Part shown: positions 9,376-16,719 of the stretch, in pieces
How the letters are laid out: each line of letters starts with the position of its first letter
Numbering within the stretch: the first letter of the stretch is position 1
Source of the DNA: Helicobacter sp. MIT 05-5294
GTDB taxonomy: Bacteria; Campylobacterota; Campylobacteria; Campylobacterales; Helicobacteraceae
Assembly: GCF_000765675.1 (NCBI RefSeq)
Contig: NZ_JRPA02000008.1
Span: forward strand, 41,407-105,406
Direction: 5' to 3'
Length of the DNA stretch: 64,000 nt
Notes under the pieces: model-generated
What the model saw: only the letters and a program-made list of their open reading frames with translations
The model's database searches: none
Told to the model about the DNA's origin: nothing
Translations under genes and position numbers: made by a program

Positions 9376-10166
9376 TGGAAGAAGCAATAACAAACCCACA
9401 ACAAGAACCTAGTTTGTTGCTTAGCAATGGCTTTTGTGGCTTGTATAGAAACAAAGTGTTAGATTTATCATTGGAGCTTTTGTTGCTTACTTTTAGGCTA
9501 TCTAAAATCAACGAACTAGAAATGAGCAGAATTGAAGAAATCAAAGAAAATATGATTAACAATATTCTAGCAATTAGTGCTAAATTAGGCTCTTATCGCG
9601 AATATAACGAAAAGGATATTATCAAGTTTAGATATTGTTTGTGTGTCTTTATGGACGAAATTATTATGCGCAATGAATTGTTTATGAATAGTTCGTGGGC
9701 GCACAGCACTTTGACCGTCCGACTTTTTGATGAAACTTTAGGCGGGAATAACTTTTATGATATTGTGAAGTTTTGGCTCAACAATCCTGCAAACAATAAA
9801 GACTTTTTGGAGTTTATTTATACTTGCCTTATTTTGGGATATAAGGGCAAGTATTCCGAAAAAAAAGATGTGGAAGAAAGAGTGATTTTACTTTGTAATA
9901 ACATTGCTTCTGCGATCACGCCCCTTTTGGATTCCAATCCAGAAATGGTGTTTGAAAAGAAATTCAATCCGCAATGCAAAGAAAATCGGTGGAATCAGTT
10001 TTGGCGATTGCACACAACCAAAACGCTTTTGATTCTGCCCTTAGTGATTATTTTTGGAATCTTTTTTTATTCAGTTTTTGATTTGGAGACAAACAATGCA
10101 AGAACCTCCGCACATATTACGCAAATGCTTAGCACATTTACAAATGATAATGAATCGCCCCATTAG
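9375..10166 (+). CDS. tssL: T6SS inner-membrane protein TssL (DotU/ImpK family)
   Basis: About 263 residues from the ATG at 9375, which overlaps the tssK stop by one base; an in-frame ATG at 9360 would add five residues. The cytoplasmic part has the DotU pattern, including FRYCLCVFMDEIIM, the TLGGNNFYDIV segment, and FIYTCLILGYKGKYSE. A single C-terminal membrane segment (TLLILPLVIIFGIFFYSVF) lies about 40 residues from the end. There is no peptidoglycan-binding extension. It works with TssM and TssJ in the trans-envelope complex. Confidence 0.93.
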   Translation: MEEAITNPQQEPSLLLSNGFCGLYRNKVLDLSLELLLLTFRLSKINELEMSRIEEIKENMINNILAISAKLGSYREYNEKDIIKFRYCLCVFMDEIIMRNELFMNSSWAHSTLTVRLFDETLGGNNFYDIVKFWLNNPANNKDFLEFIYTCLILGYKGKYSEKKDVEERVILLCNNIASAITPLLDSNPEMVFEKKFNPQCKENRWNQFWRLHTTKTLLILPLVIIFGIFFYSVFDLETNNARTSAHITQMLSTFTNDNESPH

Positions 10167-10351
10167 AGATTCTATATAGAATCCACTTTGTGTAAAATAG
10201 TAACTCGAAAGACTCGATACTACCTTAGCTAAGCCTCGCATTATTGCAAACGCAGTGAGGTAATTTGCAATCTGCAACAACCGTGATTCCGCCAATGCGT
10301 CTGCGCGGAACATAGCGACAAAGCAATTTACAATGTTGAATCTCGGCTTTT

Positions 10352-10394
10352 CGTCATTGCGAGACTTCGTAGAAGTCGTGGTAATCCATAATCT
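10352..10394 (+). repeat. Dispersed GTCATTGCGAG palindromic repeat, copy 1
   Basis: The 5' arm CGTCATTGCGAG is followed by an internal hairpin (GACTTC gta GAAGTC) and a GTGGTAATCCATAATC end. It matches the layout of the other copies in this window. Confidence 0.75.
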
Positions 10395-10418
10395 AAAATT
10401 ACCCACAATTTTACTACT

Positions 10419-10455
10419 GCGTCATTGCGAGGCAAAGCCGAAGCAATCCATAATC
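10419..10455 (+). repeat. Dispersed GTCATTGCGAG palindromic repeat, copy 2
   Basis: This is the cleanest copy: GCGTCATTGCGAG, a short internal pairing GGC aaa GCC, then GAAGCAATCCATAATC. Confidence 0.8.
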
Positions 10456-10515
10456 CCATAGTCATTTTAAAAGGTTTCATTGTAGAATGCTAGAAACAAT
10501 TTCAAAGGAGTCAAA

Positions 10516-11376
10516 ATGTGGATTCTATTTTCCCCCAGCGAAAAGAAATGCCTAGAACACGCCAAATCACAATACCCCAATAAAGAATCCCAAACACTTC
10601 GTTTTTATCAAAACTTTATTTGCAAAAATGGTTTGGAGGAAGCTTTACAAGCTTATAAAGGATTGTTAGAGAGTGGTGGAGAGGCAGAGATTGGGCAAGT
10701 CTTTGGCGTCAAAAACATTGTTTTAGATGAATTAGCCCTCGCACAAAATTTGATGGAATCCCCCTTGCTACCTGCGGTTTTGCGTTATGTTGGCGTAGCT
10801 TTTAGCGCATTGGATTTTGAACATTTAGACGCAAAAGCACAGGAGTATTTGCGCCAACATTTGTTGATATTTTCTAATCTTTTTGGGCTTTTGCGCTGTT
10901 TTGATAAGATTCCTTATTATGATTTGAAGCAAGGAGTCGGGTTTCTTTGGCAAAACACAAAATTTCAAACCAAATCATTTTATGCAAAAAACACAGAAAG
11001 GATTTGGGAATATTTCATCAATCCCAAAAACGAAGAATCCCAAAGCCCAAAGAATCCTAAAGAAGCGTTGGAGTTTTTGGATTTACGCGCGGGATTCTAT
11101 CAAAAATGCTTGGATTTAGGCAAACCCCCAAAGAATCTTAAAAATTGCGAAATTTTGGTTTATGAGCCAAATTTTATTAAAAATGGCAAGGTGGTGAGCC
11201 ATTATGCTAAACATTATCGTGGTATTTTGCTTCGGGCTTGTGCGCAGTCTCAAATAAGACATTTGGGGGATTTAGAGAATCTTTGTTTAGAGGGTTTGGA
11301 GCTAGATTCTGTTTGCCAAGCACACACAGAATCCCTAAGGCGCGTTGTTTTGACTTATGTTATCAAAAGTATTTGA
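10516..11376 (+). CDS. yaaA: YaaA/DUF328 family peroxide-stress protein
   Basis: A 286-residue cytoplasmic protein. It starts MWILFSPSEKK and contains LIFSNLFGLLRCFDKIPYYDLKQG (about residues 117-140), matching the conserved core of YaaA (E. coli: a GLYGLLRPLD-like segment), and a late NGKVVSHYAKHYRGILLR segment. E. coli YaaA limits iron-driven oxidative damage and has DNA-binding activity; that role here is inference from family. The ATG has a good AAAGGAG ribosome-binding site. It stands alone between the T6SS and fab genes. Confidence 0.82.
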   Translation: MWILFSPSEKKCLEHAKSQYPNKESQTLRFYQNFICKNGLEEALQAYKGLLESGGEAEIGQVFGVKNIVLDELALAQNLMESPLLPAVLRYVGVAFSALDFEHLDAKAQEYLRQHLLIFSNLFGLLRCFDKIPYYDLKQGVGFLWQNTKFQTKSFYAKNTERIWEYFINPKNEESQSPKNPKEALEFLDLRAGFYQKCLDLGKPPKNLKNCEILVYEPNFIKNGKVVSHYAKHYRGILLRACAQSQIRHLGDLENLCLEGLELDSVCQAHTESLRRVVLTYVIKSI

Positions 11377-11420
11377 AATAGTGTATAATTTCTTACCTTT
11401 TTTATTTTTAAGGATTTTTA

Positions 11421-12164
11421 ATGAAGTTTTGTGGAAAAAATGTTTTAATCACCGGAGCAAGTAAGGGCATTGGTGCGGAGATTGCCAAAGTCTTAGCCAA
11501 AGAGGGCTTGAAAGTTTGGATTAATTACCGCTCCAAGCCTGAACTTGCGGATTCTTTAAAACAAGCAATTGAACAAGCAGGAGGAAAAGCTGCGGTTGTG
11601 TGCTTTGACGCTACGAAAGAAGAGGAGTTTTTAGCAGGACTTAATGCGATTTGCGAGAGTGATGGGGAATTAGCCTTTTTGGTTAATAACGCGGGAATCA
11701 CCAATGATAAGCTTTCTATGCGTATGAAAGTAGAGGATTTTACTTCGGTATTAGAAGCGAATCTCACTTCTAGTTTTATTGGTTGCAGAGAAGCCTTGAA
11801 GATTATGCGCAAACAAGGCTATGGAGCGGTTGTAAATATCGCTTCTATCATCGGTGAGATTGGCAACTTGGGGCAGTGTAATTATGCCGCAAGTAAGGGT
11901 GGAATGATTGCGATGACGAAATCTTTTGCCAAAGAGGGTGGAAGCAAAGGAATCCGATTTAACTGCGTTACGCCCGGGTTTATTGAAAGCGATATGACAA
12001 AAACACTCAAAGAAGAGATTAAACAAGCTTATGCGCAAAATATCCCATTGGGAAGATTTGGAAGCGGAGAAGAAGTCGCGGGTGCGGTAGCGTTTTTGCT
12101 CTCTATGAACGCAAATTACATTACCGGTGAAGTGTTAAAAGTCAATGGCGGATTATATATGTAG
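11421..12164 (+). CDS. fabG: 3-oxoacyl-ACP reductase FabG
   Basis: A 247-residue short-chain dehydrogenase that performs the NADPH-dependent first reduction in each fatty-acid elongation cycle. The cofactor loop is TGASKGIG (residues 11-18) and NNAG is at about 91-94. The catalytic Ser-Tyr-Lys set is visible in NIASIIGE and YAASKGG. The C-terminal end (EVLKVNGGLYM) is typical. It heads the fabG-acpP-fabF-accA block, the same order as in H. pylori. Confidence 0.97.
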   Translation: MKFCGKNVLITGASKGIGAEIAKVLAKEGLKVWINYRSKPELADSLKQAIEQAGGKAAVVCFDATKEEEFLAGLNAICESDGELAFLVNNAGITNDKLSMRMKVEDFTSVLEANLTSSFIGCREALKIMRKQGYGAVVNIASIIGEIGNLGQCNYAASKGGMIAMTKSFAKEGGSKGIRFNCVTPGFIESDMTKTLKEEIKQAYAQNIPLGRFGSGEEVAGAVAFLLSMNANYITGEVLKVNGGLYM

Positions 12165-12171
12165 CAGACTA

Positions 12172-12202
12172 AGAAGTTTTTTAAGAAAAACTTAGCTACA
12201 AT
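12172..12202 (+). promoter_or_regulatory. Hairpin and -10 box upstream of acpP
   Basis: An AAGTTTTT-taag-AAAAACTT hairpin directly after fabG is followed by TACAAT at 12197-12202, a suitable -10 box giving a start near 12209. This would allow separate strong transcription of acpP, which is usually made in large excess over FabG. Confidence 0.45.
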
Positions 12203-12236
12203 ATCAACTTATTGAAATTTTTTAAGGAGTAAGCAA

Positions 12237-12470
12237 ATGGCAATGTTTGATGATGTAAAGGCAGTTGTAGTAGAACAGCTCAATGTAAATGAAGGCGAAG
12301 TGAAGCCAGAATCTAAGTTTGTAGATGATTTGGGTGCGGATTCTTTAGATGTAGTAGAGCTTGTAATGGCACTAGAAGAGAAATTTGAAATTGAAATTCC
12401 CGATGAGGAAGCAGAAAAAATCCAAACCGTTGGCGATGTTGTAGCATATATTGAAAAAGCAAAAGCTTAA
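12237..12470 (+). CDS. acpP: Acyl carrier protein AcpP
   Basis: A 77-residue acidic protein with the phosphopantetheine attachment motif [10 protein letters not shown] (the Ser in DSL carries the prosthetic group). It carries the growing acyl chain in type II fatty-acid synthesis. The ATG follows AAGGAG. A strong hairpin follows the gene, and an own promoter candidate precedes it. Confidence 0.98.
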   Translation: MAMFDDVKAVVVEQLNVNEGEVKPESKFVDDLGADSLDVVELVMALEEKFEIEIPDEEAEKIQTVGDVVAYIEKAKA

Positions 12471-12499
12471 TTGGCTGCTTTGGATTCTTTAAGGCTTTT

Positions 12500-12525
12500 G
12501 GTATGCCACTGGGCATACCTTGTTT
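12500..12525 (+). terminator. Hairpin terminator or attenuator after acpP
   Basis: GGTATGCC and GGCATACC form a perfect 8-bp stem with a 4-base loop, followed by TTGTTT. It lies between acpP and fabF and may end or reduce readthrough of the abundant acpP transcript. Confidence 0.7.
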
Positions 12526-12548
12526 AAAATTATCAACAAAGGAGAAAT

Positions 12549-13784
12549 ATGAGACGCGTAGTAGTTACCGGGATAGGAATGATTAATGCACTCGGATTAA
12601 ATAGAGAAGATTCTTTTAAAGCTATTGTAGATGGCAGATGTGGAGTTAAAACAATCTCCTCTTTTGATGTCTCTGAATTTCCCGTCAAAATCGCCGCAGA
12701 AATTACAGATTTTGACCCCACTTGTGTAATGGACGCAAAAGAAGTCAAAAAGGCAGATCGCTTTATCCAGCTTGGAATCAAAGCTTCCAAAGAAGCAATG
12801 GAAGATAGCGGTTTGCTTGATAGTAGCGGGAAGTTACTAGAGAGCGTCAATGCGGAGCGATTTGGTATGAGTTCTGCCGCAGGGATTGGGGGCTTAGGAA
12901 ATATTGAAAAAAACTCTATTATTAATTTTGAACGCGGTCCTAAGCGTATTTCACCTTTCTTTATCCCATCGGCACTTGTAAATATGCTTGGCGGGTTTAT
13001 TTCTATTGACTTCTCTCTTAAAGGTCCAAATCTAGCAAGTGTTACCGCGTGTGCGGCGGGGACACATGGAATCAGTGAGGCGGGTAAAACGATTATGCTA
13101 AACTGCGCAGATAGAATGTTGGTTGTCGCCGCAGAAGCTGCGATTTGCGGTGTTGGAATCGGTGGATTTGCTGCAATGAAAGCATTATCCGATAGAAACG
13201 ACGCTCCAGATCTCGCAAGCCGACCTTTTGATGGGGAGCGCAATGGCTTTGTTATGGGTGAGGGAGCGGCTGCATTAGTGCTTGAAGAATACGAAACTGC
13301 CAAAGCAAGAGGGGCGAAAATCTACGCAGAACTTGCAGGGTTTGGTGAGAGTGGAGACGCAAACCATATCACAACCCCAGCACCAGAGGGCGAGGGAGCT
13401 TATCGCGCGATGAAAATGGCATTGCAAATGGCGGGGATTCCGATTGATTATATCAATGCACATGGAACAAGCACGAAATATAACGATTACTACGAGACTT
13501 TAGCCCTCAAAAAAATCTTCAATGGCGCAGTTCCGCCTGTGAGTTCTACCAAAGGACAAATTGGGCATTGTTTGGGAGCTGCGGGAGGTTTGGAAGCGGT
13601 AATTTCTATTATGGCGATGCAAAAAGGAATCCTGCCACCAACGATTAACCAAATCCAAAAAGACCCAGATTGTGATTTGGATTACATTCCAAACTACGCA
13701 AGGGAAGCAAAAGTCAATGCAATTATGAGTAACTCTTTTGGTTTTGGCGGAACTAATGGGGTTGTGATTTTTAAACGAGTGTAA
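12549..13784 (+). CDS. fabF: 3-oxoacyl-ACP synthase II FabF
   Basis: A 411-residue condensing enzyme (KAS II) for chain elongation. The catalytic triad is visible: Cys in SVTACAAGTHG, His in NAHGTSTKYND, and His in KGQIGHCLGAAGG. The GFGGTNG glycine-rich end is also present. Length is typical for FabF. AAAGGAG precedes the ATG. The gene is followed by accA after 3 bases, so elongation and malonyl-CoA supply are co-expressed. Confidence 0.97.
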   Translation: MRRVVVTGIGMINALGLNREDSFKAIVDGRCGVKTISSFDVSEFPVKIAAEITDFDPTCVMDAKEVKKADRFIQLGIKASKEAMEDSGLLDSSGKLLESVNAERFGMSSAAGIGGLGNIEKNSIINFERGPKRISPFFIPSALVNMLGGFISIDFSLKGPNLASVTACAAGTHGISEAGKTIMLNCADRMLVVAAEAAICGVGIGGFAAMKALSDRNDAPDLASRPFDGERNGFVMGEGAAALVLEEYETAKARGAKIYAELAGFGESGDANHITTPAPEGEGAYRAMKMALQMAGIPIDYINAHGTSTKYNDYYETLALKKIFNGAVPPVSSTKGQIGHCLGAAGGLEAVISIMAMQKGILPPTINQIQKDPDCDLDYIPNYAREAKVNAIMSNSFGFGGTNGVVIFKRV

Positions 13785-13787
13785 ATC

Positions 13788-14714
13788 GTGGCGACTTATT
13801 TAGACTTTGAAGTAAAAATCAAAACGATTCAAGAAAACATTGCAACCGCGCAACTCAAAAACGACACCCACGCGATTGCGATTCTGCAAAAGGATTTAGA
13901 CAAAGAAGTGGCAAAAGTCTATTCCAATCTTTCGGATTATCAGAAACTTCAATTAGCGCGACACCCGGATAGACCTTATGCGATGGATTATATTTCTTTG
14001 TTGCTAAAAGAGCCATTAGAGATTCACGGAGATAGGCATTTTAGCGATGATCATGCAATTGTTTGTTTTCTTGGCAAAATTGATGGACAAAAAGTTATGG
14101 TGATTGGCGAGGAGAAAGGGCGCGGGACAAAAAACAAACTCCAAAGAAACTTCGGTATGCCAAATCCAGAAGGCTATCGCAAAGCATTGCGTGCGGCAAA
14201 AATGGCGGAAAAGTTTAGAATCCCGATTCTAATGTTTGTAGATACTCCCGGAGCTTATCCCGGAATTGGAGCGGAAGAGCGCGGACAGAGTGAGGCGATT
14301 GCCAAAAATTTACAGGAATTTAGCAAACTCAAAGTGCCGACAATCTCTATTGTGATTGGTGAGGGGGGCAGTGGTGGTGCACTTGCTATTGGTGTTGCAG
14401 ATAGACTTGCGATGATGCAATATTCCGTGTTTAGCGTAATTTCTCCGGAGGGTTGCGCCGCGATTTTGTGGAATGACCCAAGCAAGATTGAAAACGCTAC
14501 ACAAGCTTTAAAGATCACTCCGGAAGCTTTGAAAGAATCCAAATTAATTGATGCGATTATTCAAGAGCCGCAAATCGGTGCACATAGGGACAAAGAAAGC
14601 GCAGCACAGGCGATTAAAGATTACTTTTTAACTGCTTTGAAAGAGATTCAATCAGATTCTAATTATTTGCAGAATCGCTATAATAAATTAATGGCTTATG
14701 GAAGCTTCCAATAA
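13788..14714 (+). CDS. accA: Acetyl-CoA carboxylase carboxyltransferase subunit alpha
   Basis: A 308-residue AccA that with AccD transfers carboxyl from carboxybiotin to acetyl-CoA, producing malonyl-CoA. Visible features are [26 protein letters not shown], the [14 protein letters not shown] loop, and [19 protein letters not shown] followed by [16 protein letters not shown] start three bases after fabF is chosen because the protein then begins at the expected family start. accB, accC and accD are not in the window. Confidence 0.96.
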   Translation: MATYLDFEVKIKTIQENIATAQLKNDTHAIAILQKDLDKEVAKVYSNLSDYQKLQLARHPDRPYAMDYISLLLKEPLEIHGDRHFSDDHAIVCFLGKIDGQKVMVIGEEKGRGTKNKLQRNFGMPNPEGYRKALRAAKMAEKFRIPILMFVDTPGAYPGIGAEERGQSEAIAKNLQEFSKLKVPTISIVIGEGGSGGALAIGVADRLAMMQYSVFSVISPEGCAAILWNDPSKIENATQALKITPEALKESKLIDAIIQEPQIGAHRDKESAAQAIKDYFLTALKEIQSDSNYLQNRYNKLMAYGSFQ

Positions 14715-14760
14715 GCCTTAATTAAAGCTTTTATCAAATCTCCGCAGTTAGGTAAATCCT

Positions 14761-15990
14761 TTGCAAGATATTCCAAAAGTCGCAATCATCGGTGCAGGAG
14801 CAAGTGGAATCTTTTGCGCAATTACGCTTTTATCTTTGGGGATTCCTGTTATCTTAATAGACAAAAACAAAACTTTAGGCAAAAAACTCCTTGCCACTGG
14901 AAATGGACGCTGCAATATCCATAACCAAAATACAAGTGTAAAGCATTACCAAACTTCAAGTTTTAAGGCGAAAGAAATCCAAAGCATTTTACAAAAATTT
15001 GATTTCAAGATGTTTTGCAAGACTTGCCAAAAGCTTGGAATCGCATTGGAGATTCAAGAAGATGGCAAAGTCTATCCTCTTGCAAATGCGGCAAAATCTG
15101 TGCTGGAAGTCTTTGAAGATTTGCTTAAAACTTCCAAAGATTGCAAAATTTGTTTGGAAACTGAAATTTTGGGACTGCAAAAAAGAGATGAAAAATTTGC
15201 ACTTAAAAGCAATCGTGGCGAGATTCTGTGTTCTTTTGTCGTGTTGGCTTGTGGCAGTGAAGCGGCAGCAAAGCTAGGCGGGAGTAATAAAGGATTGCAA
15301 CTCGCTAAGAGTCTTAATTTAAAGATTGCCCCGACCTACCCTACTTTAGTGCCGCTGTGTGTGGAATCTCGGCTGATTAGTAGTTTAAGCGGTGTGAAAA
15401 TCAAGGCAAAATTGACGCTAAAAAAGAGCAATCAAATCGTAGCAGAAGTGCTTGGAGATACGCTTTTTACAGATTATGGAATCTCTGGATTTGGGGTTTT
15501 AGACTTATCGGTATTTGTGGCGTTGGAGCAGGGTTTGACCATTTACTTAGATTTTTTGCCATTTTTAGAAGAAAAAACACTAGAAAACCAACTTGCAAGT
15601 CTTATCAAAGCTTATCCGAACCGGAATCTTGCCACTTTGTTAAGCGGGTTTTTGCACCCTAAAATCGCCAAAGCTTTTACACAAAACAACACTTGGAATC
15701 TCGCAAACACAAAGCAGTTGAAGCAATTTGTGTTTGGGCTAAAAAATTTTGAATTAAAAAACCCTATTCCACGAGGCTTTGAAAGCGCGGAAGTAAGCGG
15801 TGGAGGCGTGAGAAGCGAGGAAATCAATCCTAACACAATGGAATCTAGAAAGCATAAAAACCTTTATATCATCGGTGAAATGTTGGATATTGTAGGGGAG
15901 CGCGGGGGCTATAATCTTGCGTTTGCGTGGGCGAGCGCGTGGGTGTGTGTGCAAGGGATTGATTCTGCGCTTCATCAAAACAAGTTGTAG
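14761..15990 (+). CDS. HI0933/BaiN-like flavoprotein oxidoreductase
   Basis: A 409-residue FAD-binding protein. It begins with the dinucleotide-binding motif VAIIGAGASGIFCA and has the LLATGNGRCNI segment typical of the HI0933/YhiN family, then VLACGS-like and C-terminal GEMLDIVGERGGYNLAFAWASG-like motifs that complete the FAD site. The substrate is unknown; some relatives reduce bile acids or act on tRNA, but nothing here decides that. The TTG start is used because no ATG lies before the FAD motif. Confidence 0.8.
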   Translation: MQDIPKVAIIGAGASGIFCAITLLSLGIPVILIDKNKTLGKKLLATGNGRCNIHNQNTSVKHYQTSSFKAKEIQSILQKFDFKMFCKTCQKLGIALEIQEDGKVYPLANAAKSVLEVFEDLLKTSKDCKICLETEILGLQKRDEKFALKSNRGEILCSFVVLACGSEAAAKLGGSNKGLQLAKSLNLKIAPTYPTLVPLCVESRLISSLSGVKIKAKLTLKKSNQIVAEVLGDTLFTDYGISGFGVLDLSVFVALEQGLTIYLDFLPFLEEKTLENQLASLIKAYPNRNLATLLSGFLHPKIAKAFTQNNTWNLANTKQLKQFVFGLKNFELKNPIPRGFESAEVSGGGVRSEEINPNTMESRKHKNLYIIGEMLDIVGERGGYNLAFAWASAWVCVQGIDSALHQNKL

Positions 15991-16064
15991 GTTTTTGCAA
16001 GAAATTGTTAAGATTTTGCCTTTTGTTGTTGTGAGAGAGTGTGGCAGTTCGCGATTCTACTATT

Positions 16065-16106
16065 GCGTCATTGCGAGAGTTTTGTAAAAACTCGTGGCAA
16101 TCTATA
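16065..16106 (+). repeat. Dispersed GTCATTGCGAG palindromic repeat, copy 3
   Basis: It starts GCGTCATTGCGAG, has an internal AGTTTT gta AAAACT hairpin, and ends CGTGGCAATCTATA. Same layout as copies 1 and 2. Confidence 0.75.
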
Positions 16107-16153
16107 CCAAGGAACTTAAGTAAATAGACAATGGAATCTTTAAAGCGAGATTT

Positions 16154-16188
16154 TGGATTGCTTTGTTGCTACGCTTCGCGCGATGATA
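16154..16188 (-). repeat. Dispersed palindromic repeat, copy 4 (inverted)
   Basis: Read on the minus strand the element ends in AAAGCAATCC after an internal GCGCGAAGCG segment. It is the inverted orientation of the repeat; the 5' arm is degenerate. Confidence 0.55.
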
Positions 16189-16226
16189 ATTCAGTCAATA
16201 AACTTGGAATTCTTGGAGTTTTAAAG

Positions 16227-16232
16227 TATAAT
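16227..16232 (+). promoter_or_regulatory. Consensus -10 box for the mini-ORF transcript
   Basis: A perfect TATAAT lies 65 bases before the mini-ORF, placing transcript starts near 16239. The transcript would begin at or within an 8-bp stem (GCAGGGTG at 16236-16243 pairing with CACCCTGC at 16260-16267), a 5' structure like those that protect or silence type I toxin mRNAs. Confidence 0.55.
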
Positions 16233-16235
16233 GTT

Positions 16236-16321
16236 GCAGGGTGATTGCCACAGGTCTAGCACCCTGCGGCAAAATCTATGCCCTAAAAGGACATATGATG
16301 AGAGTCGTAAAATTCATCATA
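16236..16321 (-). ncRNA. Candidate antisense RNA antitoxin
   Basis: The consensus promoter at 16356-16328 would start a minus-strand RNA near 16321. It would cover the mini-ORF start codon, its ribosome-binding site and the 5' leader, and could end at the GCAGGGTG/CACCCTGC hairpin (16267-16236), giving an RNA of about 85 bases. The layout resembles the H. pylori AapA-IsoA type I systems, where a short antisense RNA covers the toxin 5' region. The 3' end is uncertain because no T-run follows the hairpin. Confidence 0.42.
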
Positions 16322-16366
16322 GCGGTGATTATACTACTTTGTATAATCGTTGTCAAGGCTTATTAA
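16298..16366 (+). CDS. Candidate type I toxin: 22-residue hydrophobic peptide
   Basis: The peptide has a basic start (MRVVKF), about 14 consecutive hydrophobic residues (IIAVIILLCIIVV) and ends KAY. The ATG at 16298 lies 6 bases after AGGA; an adjacent in-frame ATG at 16295 would give an MMRVV start. The overall pattern (MM plus basic residue, hydrophobic core, AY end) resembles the Ibs toxins of E. coli type I systems, but no search was run. The 3' half of the ORF holds a consensus promoter on the opposite strand, and the 3' UTR can pair with the ORF. A membrane-acting peptide is likely; toxicity is inference. Confidence 0.55.
   Translation: MRVVKFIIAVIILLCIIVVKAY
16328..16356 (-). promoter_or_regulatory. 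Perfect consensus promoter antisense to the mini-ORF
   Basis: On the minus strand TTGACA (16356-16351) and TATAAT (16333-16328) are separated by exactly 17 bases, the full sigma-70 consensus. Such a -35 box is rare in Helicobacter, and this one lies inside a coding ORF. Confidence 0.7.
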
Positions 16367-16370
16367 GCCT

Positions 16371-16392
16371 TAGCCCTGCTTTGACGGGGCTA
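16371..16392 (+). terminator. Hairpin after the mini-ORF
   Basis: TAGCCC (16371-16376) pairs with GGGCTA (16387-16392). A second stem just before it, AAGGCTT-att-AAGCCTT (16355-16371), includes the stop codon. The first hairpin shares bases with the 14-base segment (16389-16402) complementary to the ORF, so the folds are mutually exclusive. Confidence 0.5.
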
Positions 16393-16567
16393 TGATGAAT
16401 TTGTCCTGTGGATTCTACTTTTGTTATATAAATTTCCATTGATTGTTTTAATGTTTTAATGTTGTGGATTAGGGATTTGCATAGTGCGGGTGAAATTTGT
16501 TTCACAAATTGCACACCACGAAAATTTTTCAAATTTTCTTGCAATGATGAAGTAGTGTTTAAGATTA

Positions 16568-16605
16568 TAGATTGTCGCGTTCGTTTCACTCACTCGCAAT
16601 GACGA
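16568..16605 (-). repeat. Dispersed palindromic repeat, copy 5 (inverted)
   Basis: On the minus strand it reads CGTCATTGCGAGTGAGTG and ends GCGACAATCT after an internal GAAACGAA segment. This is an inverted copy of the family. Confidence 0.65.
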
Positions 16606-16635
16606 TAAGGTGGGATTCTGTAATGAAGAAGTGGT

Positions 16636-16655
16636 GGAATCCCAAAAGGGATTCC
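16636..16655. terminator. Perfect hairpin downstream of the porin gene
   Basis: GGAATCCC and GGGATTCC form an 8-bp stem with an AAAA loop. It lies beyond the stronger hairpin at 16661-16686 when read from the porin gene. Confidence 0.4.
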
Positions 16656-16660
16656 AAGAT

Positions 16661-16686
16661 AAGCTAGAATATTTAGATTCTAGCTT
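16661..16686 (-). terminator. Terminator hairpin of the MOMP porin gene
   Basis: AAGCTAGAAT (16661-16670) and ATTCTAGCTT (16677-16686) form a perfect 10-bp stem with a 6-base loop, 34 bases after the porin stop codon. No clean T-run follows on the minus strand. Confidence 0.6.
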
Positions 16687-16719
16687 TTGCAGGATAAGAC
16701 CCGCTGTCGGCTTAAGAGA

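Larger units (their letters stand above)
10167..10515. other. Spacer with dispersed repeats, tssL to yaaA
   Basis: No convincing gene is present. A perfect 16-base palindrome (GATTCTATATAGAATC, 10168-10183) lies just after the tssL stop. A degenerate repeat copy lies around 10285-10330, and two clear copies of the GTCATTGCGAG repeat follow (separate entries). The last 20 bases carry the AAAGGAG ribosome-binding site of yaaA. Confidence 0.6.
15991..16719. other. Long spacer with repeats, mini-ORF and terminators
   Basis: This 729-base spacer lies between the flavoprotein gene and the 3' end of the porin gene. It holds direct and inverted copies of the dispersed repeat (16065-16106, 16154-16188, 16568-16605), a variant around 16480-16545, the candidate type I toxin-antitoxin locus (16227-16402), and two hairpins near the porin end (16636-16655, 16661-16686). 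Features are listed separately. Confidence 0.7.

Noticed and set aside
12533..13303. 256-codon minus-strand ORF opposite fabF
   Set aside because: Long, but a shadow of fabF with low-complexity Ser/Ala/Pro composition; fabF is certain.
16353..16589. 78-codon minus-strand ORF
   Set aside because: It lies over repeats and the mini-ORF 3' UTR, has no ribosome-binding site, and its translation looks random.
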